DNA of 21,747 nucleotides from Pelargonium cotyledonis (lineage: Eukaryota > Streptophyta > Magnoliopsida > Geraniales > Geraniaceae), in NCBI GenBank assembly GCA_036897625.1, contig JAYMTA010001110.1:1-21747 (forward strand), in the 5' to 3' direction. Shown in pieces: positions 8,635 through 19,483 of this stretch. Within the stretch, counting starts at the first letter, position 1. Each line of letters opens with the position of its first letter. The translations under genes were made by a program, and so were the position numbers. The notes under the pieces were generated by a model. The model had not been told where the DNA came from and did no database searches. It saw nothing but the letters and a program-made list of their open reading frames with translations.

Positions 8635-11600
8635 TCAATGCTGATCATGGACACTTCCCTCTGTTGGTGACCCTGGAACAAAGGGAACAAAACCCCTTCC
8701 ACCAAACACCGGACGCATGAAGGAATCATCAAACTTGCGCCAATAGTAATGAACGGTATGTGTTGGCGTTGTCAGGAGTGCGCGTAGGCTGCCTGGATGA
8801 ACATCATCTTCGCCAAGATCAGATCCAGATCCAAGCCTACTTCCAAGTAGCGCAACATTAACTGACTCTGATTTTGGAGAAGATGGCCCAGACAATGTTA
8901 TGCTCCCTGTGGGTTTAGGCAGCAAGAGCCTTATAAGAGGTTTGGTCAGCAAACCAAACACCTGAACGCAGCCAAATGATGAAGAGTTTATTGTTGTACC
9001 AAGAAAAACAATATACTGTACAGAAGATACTATATTTTTACATCATTGAGTTCACATCGAGTCAATGTAAAGTTTCATGCTAGTTAATATGCAATATGGA
9101 TCTCTCCACTCATTGCCTATTGGTTTCAAGTTGAATAGCCTAACAAACATTCAAATCTGAATCTCATTTTCTAAATATTCATCTACTAGAATGATTCTTT
9201 TTAACTTTTCATTCATGCCCGAGCCATATGAAATTGCCATACCAATGCCAGAAATTTCAATGGCTAGGAGAAGATGTATTACCACTGTGCTAAAAAGAAC
9301 AACAGTGATGGTGCTGGTGATCATGATAGCATTCCCTCGCAGTTGAGTATGCCCTCCACTTGTAAACTGCATTATATTAGATGAAAAATTGATGAATAGA
9401 CCTCTTTGGAACTTGAGAAAAGATGATAACAAATTAACAATAATACCATAATGACCACCTGGAGTAAAAAACAAATTAGGAAGCAAATTTTCCCTTCGGA
9501 TATTAGCTGATCATGCTGATCCGTAAAGTTGAAGAAATAAGAGGAGAATGTTTGTGTTATTTTGAAGGGAAAGGGAATCACCTATTTTATGTCCAGATTA
9601 AAATTCATGCATTCCTATTTTATTACCGCTCTCATTCCCTCGCATCACTCAAATTCTCATTTCCTCCAATTAAAAAGGAATGGGGCACTCATTTTTAAAA
9701 GATTATATGCCCTTAAACATGAGAAAATATAGCATGTAACTGCAAGAAGACACAAATAAGGAGAATGACATTCTTATTCCAACTCTTTGATTCTCATTCC
9801 CTTCAAAGTTCAAAGTAATCCAAACACAACATCTAGGGCCACTTTTTTCTCATTTTTCTCTCCCTCAACTTCTTAAAAATTCCAAACATTGTTGCAAGAG
9901 AATAGCCTTTATAATATATGTATTACCTTATTGTAAGCAAGTGCCATTGAAACAGCACCTCTCATGAGACCAGCCCACCATATCACAATCTAGGGGGAAA
10001 AAAATGTAAATGTAATTGTAATTTGCTGATTCAACTTACTAGAGAAAAATGAAACACCACAAAGCCAGGTGTACCTGCTGCTGGAAGCTAATTTTCTCAT
10101 CAATAGATTTCTTAGATAAGTTAGATATGAATGATAGAGGAAAGACAAATGCTGCTCTTCCTGCCATCACCAAAGCTATAAGTATTGAACTCACTGCAAC
10201 AGATGTCCCAGGGCTGCAAGTAAAACCAAACACAAACGTAAAAGACACAGTATCTAACATGGCTAGCTGTATTATGGGAAGTTCATACACTAAAAGTTTA
10301 CATAACGGAGACTTATAATTAGAAAATAATCCTGCTGCCCCAAACTGAGTTCTTGTTTTCTTTTTGGGGTGGAAATTAAGGATAAGAGAGTTTTCCACCC
10401 ATATACCCCCTTGAGCATTTCATGTAACAAACTAAAGGGGTTCTATGTTCTTATTAACTTATTGTAGGGCTGTTATTGGTAATTCATGCATAAGTATCTT
10501 TCTAAGAAGAAAGAGGTCACTCATTTTGTGACAGAGAAAGTAATTGCAATAGTATCTCTGAAAAGAATGATAAAGAGCTAACCTACTACTCGCAACTCTC
10601 CACTTCTCAATGTCCAAAGCATCCATACCAACATACAGGAATATAAATGTTTCAGCAACAAATGACAAGGTTGCAAAAGCATGCCTGTAATAAGACAAAT
10701 GAATTAGGTAGATGACTAATTTAATGATTAAAAAGATATCAGCACTGGACTCAGATTACAAGATAATTTTAATGTTGAAAACATACTTTGTAGTGACTCT
10801 TGAACTTTCAGTGACATTGTGCCAGGTGTAATGAGACATAACAATTCCACAGAAAAACACTGTGAGAATGCCACTCAAATAGGATAGCTGCGGGACAAAA
10901 CATATAACCACCATAATAGACATCAGAACTACAATTAAACAAAAAGCACCTGGATGGTGCTCATGATTTTATTTTATTTTATTTTTTTTGCCCATGAAGT
11001 TAAGAACATTACTTCTGCCATAATGTATGAAAGGTATGCCATGAGTATCATAAGAGCAACTTCACGATCGGTAGAGTGCCTGAATCATGTCAGAAATTGA
11101 GTTGGCATTATCATTTCTGTTACTTTTCCAACAAATAAGGATTTATCCACAACAACAACATTACGAGTAGGGTACAATATAAGAGTGTTGAAAATAAGAC
11201 TGCCAACAATGATCAATGACATACCAGCTCATCAGGTACAAAATAAGAGTCTTAAAAAGGGATGTCATAATACTATGTACACACACCAATCAAGCCGGTG
11301 TCATTACATTACTCTTATAGTCTTATATATTTGTCTTATTCTTTTGCTCATAATTATCTGATGTCATTATGTTACTCTTATAGTGTTATGTAATTGTCTT
11401 ATTCTTTTGCTCATAATTAGCCGGTATACGTTTATATAGAATTCAAGAGCAAAATTGCAATAGAAGTAAACTTATGGAACATGAACCATGGAATGTAAAG
11501 AGTTCTCAGATACAGTATATTAATTTCATAAATGATTTACAGCAGGTTATGAATTTGTAACCTTCTTACAGAATTCAATAAAATCATGATTTAATCATTC

Positions 11601-14600
11601 CATATAAATTATATAGGTACATTTAAACCTCAAAACTGTTAAAACAAATACGGAACTAAAAGTCCCAACACACATTTTCCAGCTTCAGTACTCATTTATC
11701 AACTACCTGTCAAACTGAGATGGGCAAACAAACATATTTCTGAGGGGGCTAGTCATACTATAGATAAGAAAACTGCATTTGTATGATAAGTAATTATGTG
11801 AATGTGAATGTGAATGTGAATGTGATTGTGAATGTGAATGTTTCATATATGGATAAAGCATTATATCTTTCACCAAATTATACCTGCCAAAATACAGCTT
11901 TTTTATTATGTAAGCACTGAGAAGCCCAGTCTGCAAGAGAAAGAAAACATCACAACACAATAACAATCTCTTGCCAGATTTACACTCTTGTTTGAGTGTG
12001 TGCCAATGCGAGCATGCACACACACTCTGAATCTGACTGTGTGTGTGTGTGTGTGTCTGAGAGAGAGAGAGAGAGAGAATTACAAACACTCCCAACATAG
12101 TGCTGGCAAGAAATAGATATAAGAAGTTGCCAATGAAATGTAAAGCAATTCTTGGATCAATCTTGTCAAGGTCAAAACTCTGGAGTGCATTGAAAAGAAC
12201 CACTGAAGTAGCATCATTTACAACACCTTCACCAAAGACCAGACTGTAGAGTAAAGGGGTCTCATCTTGGTTAAGCACCTGCACCATAAGTGAGGCAAGT
12301 CTAGGCCGTGAGTACTATCTTTCTTATCAGGTCAAAATTCTATAGTAGCTTTAAATTTTAATTTGTCACAACACCTGCAATGTGCAAACAGAATCTGTCG
12401 CAGCAAATATTGCACCAATAGCTGAAAACCATACGAGAATGAGTAAGATACCAAACATAACAACAATAATAGTGAAACAAAAAGCAGTAAAAGTATTACC
12501 TAGATAATCCCCTATATCCAGTGAACCGATATATATTTCTTTGAAGAACTGTAAAACACCTAAGCCAAGCATCATAATTAAGGTTAGTATTGATAATGAA
12601 ATATTTCTTGGCCAGTATAATTCAATTTAAACATAAATATAATTAGCAGGTGTTAGCATCAAATTAGTTTGTTTTGAACAGCTATCTGAATCATGCAGCA
12701 AAAGAAAAGAAAAAGGATATGTCCTATAGAAGAAACCCTAAGCCACACTACAAGTAATTTAAACCAGGCATATTTCTAAAAACATGATAAGAATGAAAAG
12801 ATCTAAAAGTAGTGGATGTTTTTTCTTCCATAAATGGCTATTAGGTACCACACTTTCCTTATCAGTAGCATGTAAATGATAATATGGTACTACCCAAAGG
12901 GTACCAGGTGGTAGCCTAGGAATCAAAGGTAGCACTTGAAAGCCCCTTTTGGGTGCTGCTAATATATTTACAGATTTGCAATCGATCTTTGATTGCTAAA
13001 TGTTAGGGATGTTCTACTCTAAGAATAATTGTAGATTGATTTTTCTTTCCTTGTACAGGCTAGCCCTATTTGTATAAATAGGTCCTGTTCTATTGAATAA
13101 AACACATACAATTCTTCTCCTAAACTCTACATGGTATCAGTGATAGAATCTGGCAGAAGCACAGTTTGGGTCTGTTGAAGAACAGCCGGTCAGTGTAACT
13201 CTCGTCAACAATTCTTCTCCTAAACATGGTATCATGCAACTAATTCCACGTCTCTTCCAAGTGTAACTCTCGTCAGCAAATCCAAGTCAATAGCTAAAGG
13301 CATCGGTATTGCAAGACCTTCCCCATCATTACATTTACATTCAAATCTTTATATCTTGAATTTCCTTTCAATCTTGTTCCTATTAGCAAATTAACTTGAG
13401 CTCTTGATTGTTATATTGCTTTCGTTGATGACTCTGTCACTGAGCAAGACCGAGGTACAGGACAGATCATTGGCGTGGGGCATGAGTCACAAGGGTTGTA
13501 CCATCTTACCAAGCATTCTTCTCCAATTGTGTGCACTTCTACTCAATCACCGATCATTATTCACAATCGCCTTTGGACATCTTAGTCTCAACATTTTCGT
13601 CGCTTGGTTCTCAAATCTGCCATCTTTGGGGTGAGTGTAGCAAGTCAATTCCTCCAATATCCTTGAGACAGTCATTGCCTCAAAGGGATGCAGTGGTGCA
13701 AATTCTTAAATACATTAAGGGCGCTCCAGGCTTGGGATTATTCTATGAAAACGAAGGAGATACTCTAGTGGTTGGGTACTCAGATGCAGACTGGGCAGGT
13801 TCTCCTTTAGATAGACGTTCCACATCAGGCTAATCTCTTTGAGGACCTTGCATAGGCTACATTTGTAACAAGCTACACATACAAGTATATATTATATATG
13901 CTCGAACATGAGGGGAGTGTTAATATTTGTACAAATTTACAATCAATCTTTGATTGCTTAGGGATGTTGTATTCTAGGAGTAATTGTACATTGGTTTTTC
14001 TTTCCTTGTATAGTCTAGCTCAACTTGTATAAACAGGTCTTATTGTATTGAATAAAAGACATACAATCCTTCTCCTCTGCATGAATGGGCGAGACTCGTG
14101 CACTAGGCCGCTCTTTCTGTGTTATGTTTTTATTTCTCTTCCATTCTAAGTTACCTTTTTAAAATTCTCTTTATTTATACAAATTGTCAGATTCAAGCAT
14201 GTTGACTGCTGACAGGGACAAGTATGTCTATGCATCCTCAAAAACAATACACTTTAATGGAAGGATGCTACAGTGCTAGAAATATATCCCAGATTTATGG
14301 ATTCAGCAAAACTAAAGAAATTCAAGAGATTCACGAGTCTTATCTTTCCACCTAGCAAGATCTCAGTTTCCTTTTCAAATTTTTGGAGGTTGAATATGGA
14401 CTTTGGAATTAAGTTATTCTTCACCTCCTTTGTTACTAAGCCATGTTGGGCCAAGCGGTCGATGAGCTTTGGATTTCCTTTGAGGTCTCAGGTTCGAGCA
14501 TCCTTACTATGGGTTTAAGGGGAGAGCTAACATCTAACAAGGTGACCCCCCACTAGGGGTGTGAGAAACACAAAACTTTACAGGCCTGCTGTCCCGTTAC

Positions 14601-16259
14601 TTAAAAAAAAAAAAAAAAAACTCCCTTGTTTTTTCTGACCCTTTCTAGAAGATGAGTTAATGATTACATGTTCCATATACAGTTCTTCTTTGATCATTTT
14701 TAATCCTTAAGATAACTATTAACAAATATCCTACAGCCTTAATATATAGATCCTTTGTCAGGCTTCCTGACATATATTTTTTCTTTCTAATTAGCCATCA
14801 TCAACCTATTACAGAATGGTGAATATTCAAAAATCAAAGCATAGGAAAATGATCTAGTACTATTTCGGATAGTGTTGCTACAATGAAAGAAAACTAGTCA
14901 GTATTCATTTGTACAATTGTTTTCAGACTGAAAAAGTAGAGCAAGTCTACAGCATAGCATGAGAAAGTTCGAATAAATTTCCACACATGGTTTGCCATTC
15001 TACTACCAAAGATTAAGCCTGAAGAGAAATACTGTATATATGACTAAAACATACCTAACGATATAATGGTGCAGGATATCAATGTGCCAACAGCACCAAA
15101 CAGCATGATAGTAATAAAGTTACGAAAAAATTGCTTCTTCTTCACCTGAAATCTGCCATGGAAAACAGACATCAGAATAGAACATCAGATGACCCTAGAA
15201 AGGAGTTATCAAATATTAGAATGCATCAGTAAAACGAAACTGCCAAATAAATATAAAGAAGAACACAATGCCATAATCTCAGAGGAAATTGATATGATTC
15301 TCTGCTCATAGAAGGCAATTTGTGATTGTCAATTCTCATTGAGAAGTTTAGGGCTAAATGAAAGATAAAGCAGAAGTATATATATTTTATAATTAGAATG
15401 GTATATTCTAAAAGGTAAAAGTTGTGCATGGGAAAATGAATGTCCAATTTCATTTTTAAGAGGTTGGTTCTGCATAAGATACCAACAGTATCCCGATAAT
15501 ACGTTGCCCCTTGAGTTTGATACAACATATGCACATGGGAAATTGTCAAATACTCACTGATCCATAATTTTTTATCAAAACAGGGGGGAAATACAAGACA
15601 CTCATTAGGGGTGGGGTAGTAATCGGCAGAAAATGGATCCATTAAAATGATAAAAAAAATATAGCAAAACCATAATTTTCGTTATGTGCACTAAACAAAC
15701 AACTAGATTCTTGGATAATAACTTACCCTGCATTAAATATAATCGGTGGCAGAAGATATATAAAGAACAGGTCTTCACTAAAGACAAGAAGATGTGAGCT
15801 TTTTCCATTACTAACCAGCAAAATTACAACTCCAGTACACACGCCCTGCAAACAGTACACATGGAAACAATTAAATTTTACCTTATATGCCACCTGCATC
15901 TGTGTAATAGTTACATATTTAACCAAGCACTGATCAAGTGGCCTAGTTTACATGATGGAAACGATACAAATATACAATGTACAAGCCACTATGTATACAG
16001 AATGTAAGAAGTACACTTGCTTGTGCTTGACTGAACTATTTTATACAGTTGTTAAAGGTAAGAGAAGAGCTGAAGGAAAACTTACAATCAATAGTGCAGT
16101 GATTGACTCATTCATCCACCGGTTCTCCTCCAAAAGATGGCCAATCAAAATGCAGGCACAAAGCAAGGCCACGAATAAATTCATGGAGATGACAGAAGCA
16201 TGATCAGAAGTGGATAAATTTTGCATTCTTGACATGATATCACCTACTAACGCAGCCAT
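8635..16259 (-). CDS. NHX: Vacuolar-type Na+(K+)/H+ antiporter, class I NHX (14 coding exons)
   Basis: This is a CPA1 cation/proton exchanger that loads Na+ or K+ into the vacuole in exchange for H+, with roles in salt tolerance, K+ storage and vacuolar pH. Exons in order: 16259-16086, 15845-15727, 15152-15055, 12559-12500, 12421-12375, 12278-12084, 11930-11884, 11079-11013, 10887-10787, 10684-10583, 10213-10075, 9989-9927, 9366-9283, 8961-8635. They total 1623 nt, 540 aa, against 538 aa for AtNHX1, with all frames kept. Visible motifs are LSTSDHASV near residue 15, the amiloride-site motif LFFIYLLPPI (84-93), AATDS (158-161), GEGVVNDATS with N187-D188, the arginine of LMRGAVSMAL (393), and the C-terminal FGGRGFVPFVPGSPTE. 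The exon 6 donor was set at 12083 (GTAATT), giving LGVF-TGLLSAY; GTGTTT six bases upstream is the alternative. Intron 3 (2495 bp) holds transposons. Class I is secure; which paralogue is not. Confidence 0.95.
9545..9835. mobile_element. Candidate MITE in NHX intron 12
   Basis: The left edge (tgtttgtgttattttgaa, then agggaaagggaatca) is matched in inverted orientation by the right edge (tgtttggattactttgaa, then gaagggaatgagaatca on the minus strand). The inside is rich in attctcatt / aatgagaat motifs, typical of small inverted-repeat elements in plant introns. No convincing target duplication was found, so family and exact ends are open. Confidence 0.42.
10365..10400. repeat. Short inverted repeat in NHX intron 10
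   Basis: GGGTGGAAA near the left edge faces TTTTCCACCC at 10391-10400 across a loop of about 17 bases, so a local hairpin is possible in the intron RNA. It may be coincidental. Confidence 0.35.
11299..11424 (+). repeat. 63-bp tandem duplication in NHX intron 7
   Basis: Two adjacent copies begin tgtcatta (11299 and 11362) and share ttactcttatag and ttgtcttattcttttgctca in the same order with few differences. The flanks ccgg before copy 1 and at the end of copy 2 also match. This is a local duplication with no obvious function. Confidence 0.75.
11797..11841 (+). repeat. (TGTGAA)n microsatellite in NHX intron 7
   Basis: This is a run of TGTGAA/TGAATG hexamers with one interruption (tgtgat), about 7 to 8 units. 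It begins 43 bp inside the intron from the exon 7 donor. Confidence 0.85.
12039..12078 (+). repeat. Compound (GT)n-(GA)n microsatellite beside the NHX exon 6 donor
   Basis: A gt run (about 12039-12056) is followed by ctga and then a ga run (about 12059-12078). In the sense of the gene, intron 6 begins GTAATT, then a CT tract ending in CAG, then a CA tract. A pyrimidine tract plus AG therefore sits within about 25 nt of the donor. Confidence 0.9.
12957..14081 (+). mobile_element. Reduced Ty1/copia retroelement in NHX intron 3 (fossil)
   Basis: Two related LTRs are visible, 12957-13131 (TGCTAATA...CTACA) and 13918-14081 (TGTTAATA...CTGCA). Both share a TATA-like region, tttctttccttgta and attgaataaaa. 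A tggtatcag primer-binding site follows the first LTR at 13132, and a purine tract (aggggag) precedes the second at 13911. Between them are remnants of a gag-pre-integrase region (about 13400-13620) and of reverse transcriptase/RNase H with the copia signature YSDADWAGS (about 13680-13830). The element is broken and far shorter than a full copia element. The two LTRs differ at many positions, so the insertion is old. No clear target duplication is seen. It lies antisense to the gene. Confidence 0.82.
14425..14630 (+). mobile_element. tRNA-derived SINE in NHX intron 3
   Basis: The body is 14435-14620, about 186 bp. A pol III A-box-like TGGGCCAAGCGG (about 14446-14457) and a B-box GGTTCGAGCATCC (14491-14503) are spaced as in a tRNA. 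The 3' end is a run of 18 A (14603-14620). Flanking 10-mers ctcctttgtt (14425-14434) and ctcccttgtt (14621-14630) match at 9 of 10 positions, as expected for a LINE-mobilised insertion. It lies opposite to the NHX gene. The SINE family cannot be named from sequence alone. Confidence 0.78.
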
Positions 16260-16442
16260 TGTATCCGTCTCTCAACCGAAACAGCCAATTAACAAGAATT
16301 TGCTCAGGCTCTTGATTTTCAATTTCAAGCTATGATGAATCAGATTCTCTTCAACTTATATACAATACAAACAAAACAAAAAAATCTCTCCAAACTGCTC
16401 GTCTCAAGAGCCTCCCAAAATATCAAGAAGCCCAGCTCCACA
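16260..16442 (-). other. NHX 5' UTR, second exon
   Basis: Upstream of the NHX ATG, a polypyrimidine tract and acceptor (CTTTCAG, ending at 16443) precede this segment. It contains no ATG before the NHX start codon itself. A 5'-UTR intron is also known in the Arabidopsis NHX1 gene. The splice sites are predicted, not proven. Confidence 0.6.
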
Positions 16443-16796
16443 CTGAAAGAAATAAGCAGCATGCATGTCATGTCATGTCATCATAATAGAGAAAAATAAA
16501 ACAAAAATGAACACTGTGTGTAGAGACATCGAGAGTTATGCATGTGCGATCTTCTGAACTTCAAAACCTATTTATGGAAAGTCAAATTACACATTTTCAT
16601 GCTCATACATTTAAATCACTCGCACTATTATAGGAAACTCAAAAAGAGATCCAAGTTTCTAAAAATGAGGAGAGGGAAAAAAAAAAGCAAATCTATGATA
16701 CTGATAGAAATATGAAAGATCGGTGAGTAAGAGGGGAAAGCAAGTTAAATTCAGAAATTTCATTGACGAAATAAACATGATAAAGGTAGTGCTTAC
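16443..16796 (-). other. Predicted NHX 5'-UTR intron
   Basis: The donor is CCA/GTAAGC at 16796 and the acceptor TTTCAG/TGTGG at 16443, giving 354 nt. A 14-bp inverted repeat spans it: CCAGCTCCACACTG at 16432-16445, overlapping the acceptor, and its exact reverse complement at 16840-16853 in the upstream exon. Confidence 0.6.
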
Positions 16797-17022
16797 TGGA
16801 AGGCGACAGTACATGCAGTTTGTAAAATATAATCTAGCGCAGTGTGGAGCTGGAAGTTGATGGCGTATAGTAGCTTCTGCAAGTTAGGCTGTGAAAGACG
16901 GCAACAATGGAAGAGAAAAGTCGGAAATCAATGGAATTGAAAAGAAAATGGTGTAGAAGAAGAAGAAGAAGTAGGAATTGGAAATGCAATGAAACGAAAA
17001 GTGTGGAAGGAAGATAGAGCAT
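16797..17022 (-). other. NHX 5' UTR first exon and promoter-proximal region
   Basis: In the sense of the gene this is pyrimidine-rich, with a CTT repeat at about 16957-16969, common in plant 5' UTRs. The transcription start is not determined. An ATG at 16812-16814 opens a possible 18-codon uORF that continues across the predicted splice. Another ATG at 17022 opens a 62-codon frame only if transcription begins that far upstream. Confidence 0.45.
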
Positions 17023-17575
17023 AGGTTTAGGGAATCACAAAATCACAGAAGGATCTACATAACAGGTCATCAACCTGATGAGACTGTGATTTGACATTAC
17101 TGGACCTTCCAATCATATTATTACATGTGTTCTCAATTTATAATTCGTCCTTATCCTCTTTAACTCCGTAGCCCATCCCATACCTTCTTTTGTTTGGTAA
17201 TGAAATAAAACTAAAGTAATCAATAGCATACTGATATTGTTTTGGATCCAATACACATTTATGAAGAGGTCCGTGACTTAGTTGACAACGGATGCTGAAA
17301 TTGTGGATAGAGCTCGAGTTCGATACCTAATAAAAGTATTTATAAAGAAGAGTTAAGAAAACCAAAATGATTGAGCACGTTCGAGTCTCAATTGTTATAT
17401 TTGTTGATAAAGAAATATCACAAGTGTTGAGAACTTATCCGGCTGATTTGTAATTTACAACTTTTTTTTTTTTTAGAGGTAAAACTAAAATCTACTTTCT
17501 ATGATGTTGGGTCAAAAAGACAGATCCCAATGAATGGAAGGTCCTTTTTGGAAAATTGGAATAGAATCCAACTCC
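17023..17575. other. Intergenic region between NHX and eS24
   Basis: It should hold the NHX promoter (left part) and DNA beyond the eS24 poly(A) site (right part). No gene was seen. The short region at 17275-17330 looks tRNA-like and is listed separately. A T run lies at about 17462-17474. Confidence 0.5.
17270..17420 (+). mobile_element. Possible degraded SINE
   Basis: A B-box-like GAGTTCGATACC lies at about 17317-17328, with an A-box-like tagttgacaacgg about 35 bp upstream. A second B-box-like acgttcgagtctc follows near 17380. No poly(A) tail or duplication was found, so this is weak. Confidence 0.25.
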
Positions 17576-17581
17576 TTTATT
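17576..17581 (-). terminator. Candidate poly(A) signal of eS24
   Basis: TTTATT on the plus strand reads AATAAA on the minus strand, about 280 nt past the eS24 stop codon. Plant signals are loose, so this is only a plausible position. Confidence 0.35.
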
Positions 17582-17859
17582 TAAATATCAGCATCAATTC
17601 AGTTCATGCGTACGGGAAAAGTTATCTTTTTAATTTTAGCTTTTACAAGCTACTATTGTATTGCGAGCTCAAAAGCTTATACAAGCAAATCCAATACTTG
17701 TTCAACTTTCCAATATGCTGATACATCATTTGAGCATAGCCAGTCTTTCCCTAAAAATTACCAACATCATCTCCAATTAAACTCAACTATCCTACTGAAA
17801 ATGGGAAAAACAGAGATTAAGTAACAGCAGGCAGTCATCGAGGAGTTGCTGCTCAAATA

Positions 17860-19379
17860 TCACTTCTTCTTCCCGCCCTTTGCAGCATCACCGGCTTTAG
17901 TCTGCACAAGTAAAGATAAGTGCGTCATCTAAAAGTATACGTGTGGCAACCGGAAACAAATGGAAAGATTTAGTATCTTCTTACCTTCTTTACTCCGCGG
18001 ATCTTCTTTGCTCTGTTCTTCCTTTCCTTCAACTGCTTCCTCGACTTCTCAATCTTGGTATCCAAGCCATTCTGCAAATGATGCATAATTAGCAAGACAC
18101 TAATGTTATCCCCCACAATTCATACAACTCCAAATTAACCTATGATGAGATCCTTCTAGCAAATCCCAACTCAACATGCACTTTCGATTATCTTATTGAA
18201 GAAAGAGCACTGTTTTTTTTTCTTCAAAGAATTGAAAGTTTAACTCCAAAATGACAGTGTAAATATAAATAATCATTTAACAAGTGGTGTCAGATTTTAT
18301 AGGAATGCAATACAAAAAGCCATAATGGATGATACTCTAATGAATCGCAATATTTTTTAGCTACATGAGACACAAGCATTATCTTGCAAGCATTATAAAC
18401 AAAAAGTGAAAAGGAGTGAGAATGAAGAATTAATTCCGAGTACATCTAGCAGCTGAAGCTAACAAACGCACGCATTTACACTAATAACAAGAGGTATAGG
18501 AAGATCAACAGATGTGAAGCTCTCAGGCAGCAGGTTCAACCAAATGTACTAAAAACATACAAATAGGTTGCAAGTTGCAACACGAAACGGCATAATTGTA
18601 AACGTATCATTCAAATGATTTTCACAAGTTAACGCAATAAGTAAAGCTCTATCATTTATCTGTTTGACAGGATAAACTCACCCTGACTAGCCTGTACTTG
18701 GGCTCATACTTCTTGGCATTCTCTACGGAATCATATATCAACCCAAAACCGGTGGATTTTCCACCTCCAAAATGGGTGCGGAACTTGAATACAAAGATGG
18801 AATTCGGGTCCTTCACCTCATACATCCTCGACAGTTTCTCCTTCAGCTCAGCCTATGAAATAAGTAGAACAAAGATCCAAACTTAATGGAAAATAAAAAC
18901 AAACAAAAAAGGTTACAGAAACTTTAAGCTTAAACAGACACCACCAACGCGGACAATATAACAAATAACAAACCTTGGAAACATTGGCTCTGCCAGGGTG
19001 AAGAACATCAATAACCTAAAGCAAAAACAAAGGTAGAAAAATGCTCAATCCACTCGTTGTCGAAGAAAATAAAAGCATAATGTGCATTATGCAGACCTAT
19101 TTACATATGATCAAAACCCCATATTCACTAATACACGCATATTAAGTTTCAAACAAATATATATATATATATAGCAGTTTCGTAACATATTCACATTCTT
19201 AAGATCCAAACACATTTATAGTCACATACATACATGATTCATGCAATGAAAATGATAATAAAAAACTAGAATTACAAAAAAAATAAAAATAAAAAATTGA
19301 AACATACGAATTGTTTCCTGGAGAGGAGACGGTTGGTCATGAACTTCCTGGTGCGGATAGTGACGGCCTTGTCTGCCAT
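17860..19379 (-). CDS. RPS24: 40S ribosomal protein eS24 (RPS24), 5 exons
   Basis: eS24 is a structural protein of the small cytosolic ribosomal subunit, needed for 18S rRNA maturation and 40S assembly. Exons in order are 19379-19308, 19015-18974, 18852-18682, 18071-17985 and 17901-17860. They total 414 nt and encode 137 aa, with all introns GT-AG and in phase 0. The Arabidopsis copies are about 133 aa by memory. The protein starts [19 protein letters not shown], continues with [20 protein letters not shown] and [20 protein letters not shown], and ends in a lysine/arginine-rich tail ([13 protein letters not shown], then GGKKK-stop). This matches the whole family from end to end. The start is the first ATG after the UTR and matches the conserved N-terminus. 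The gene looks intact. Confidence 0.97.
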
Positions 19380-19483
19380 TGCAGCAGAAAATGAAAAAAG
19401 CTTAGTGAGATGTGTGGCTCTGGCTCGGAGGCGCTTTCCTCTGTGGCTGGTCCGTGGTAGGTGACAAAGTAATAATGGGAGAG

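Noticed and set aside
10039-10398. 119-codon minus-strand frame
   Set aside because: It covers NHX exon 11 with intron sequence translated on both sides, so it is explained by the spliced NHX gene.
11703-12287. 194-codon minus-strand frame
   Set aside because: Its N-terminal part is NHX exon 6, but the rest reads through intron 6, exon 7 in a wrong frame and the microsatellites. It is not a separate protein.
12957-14081. An active copia element
   Set aside because: The internal region is far too short and fragmentary and the two LTRs have diverged, so it is treated as a fossil.
15226-15642. 138-codon minus-strand frame
   Set aside because: It lies wholly within NHX intron 2, is AT-rich and hydrophobic, and resembles no protein.
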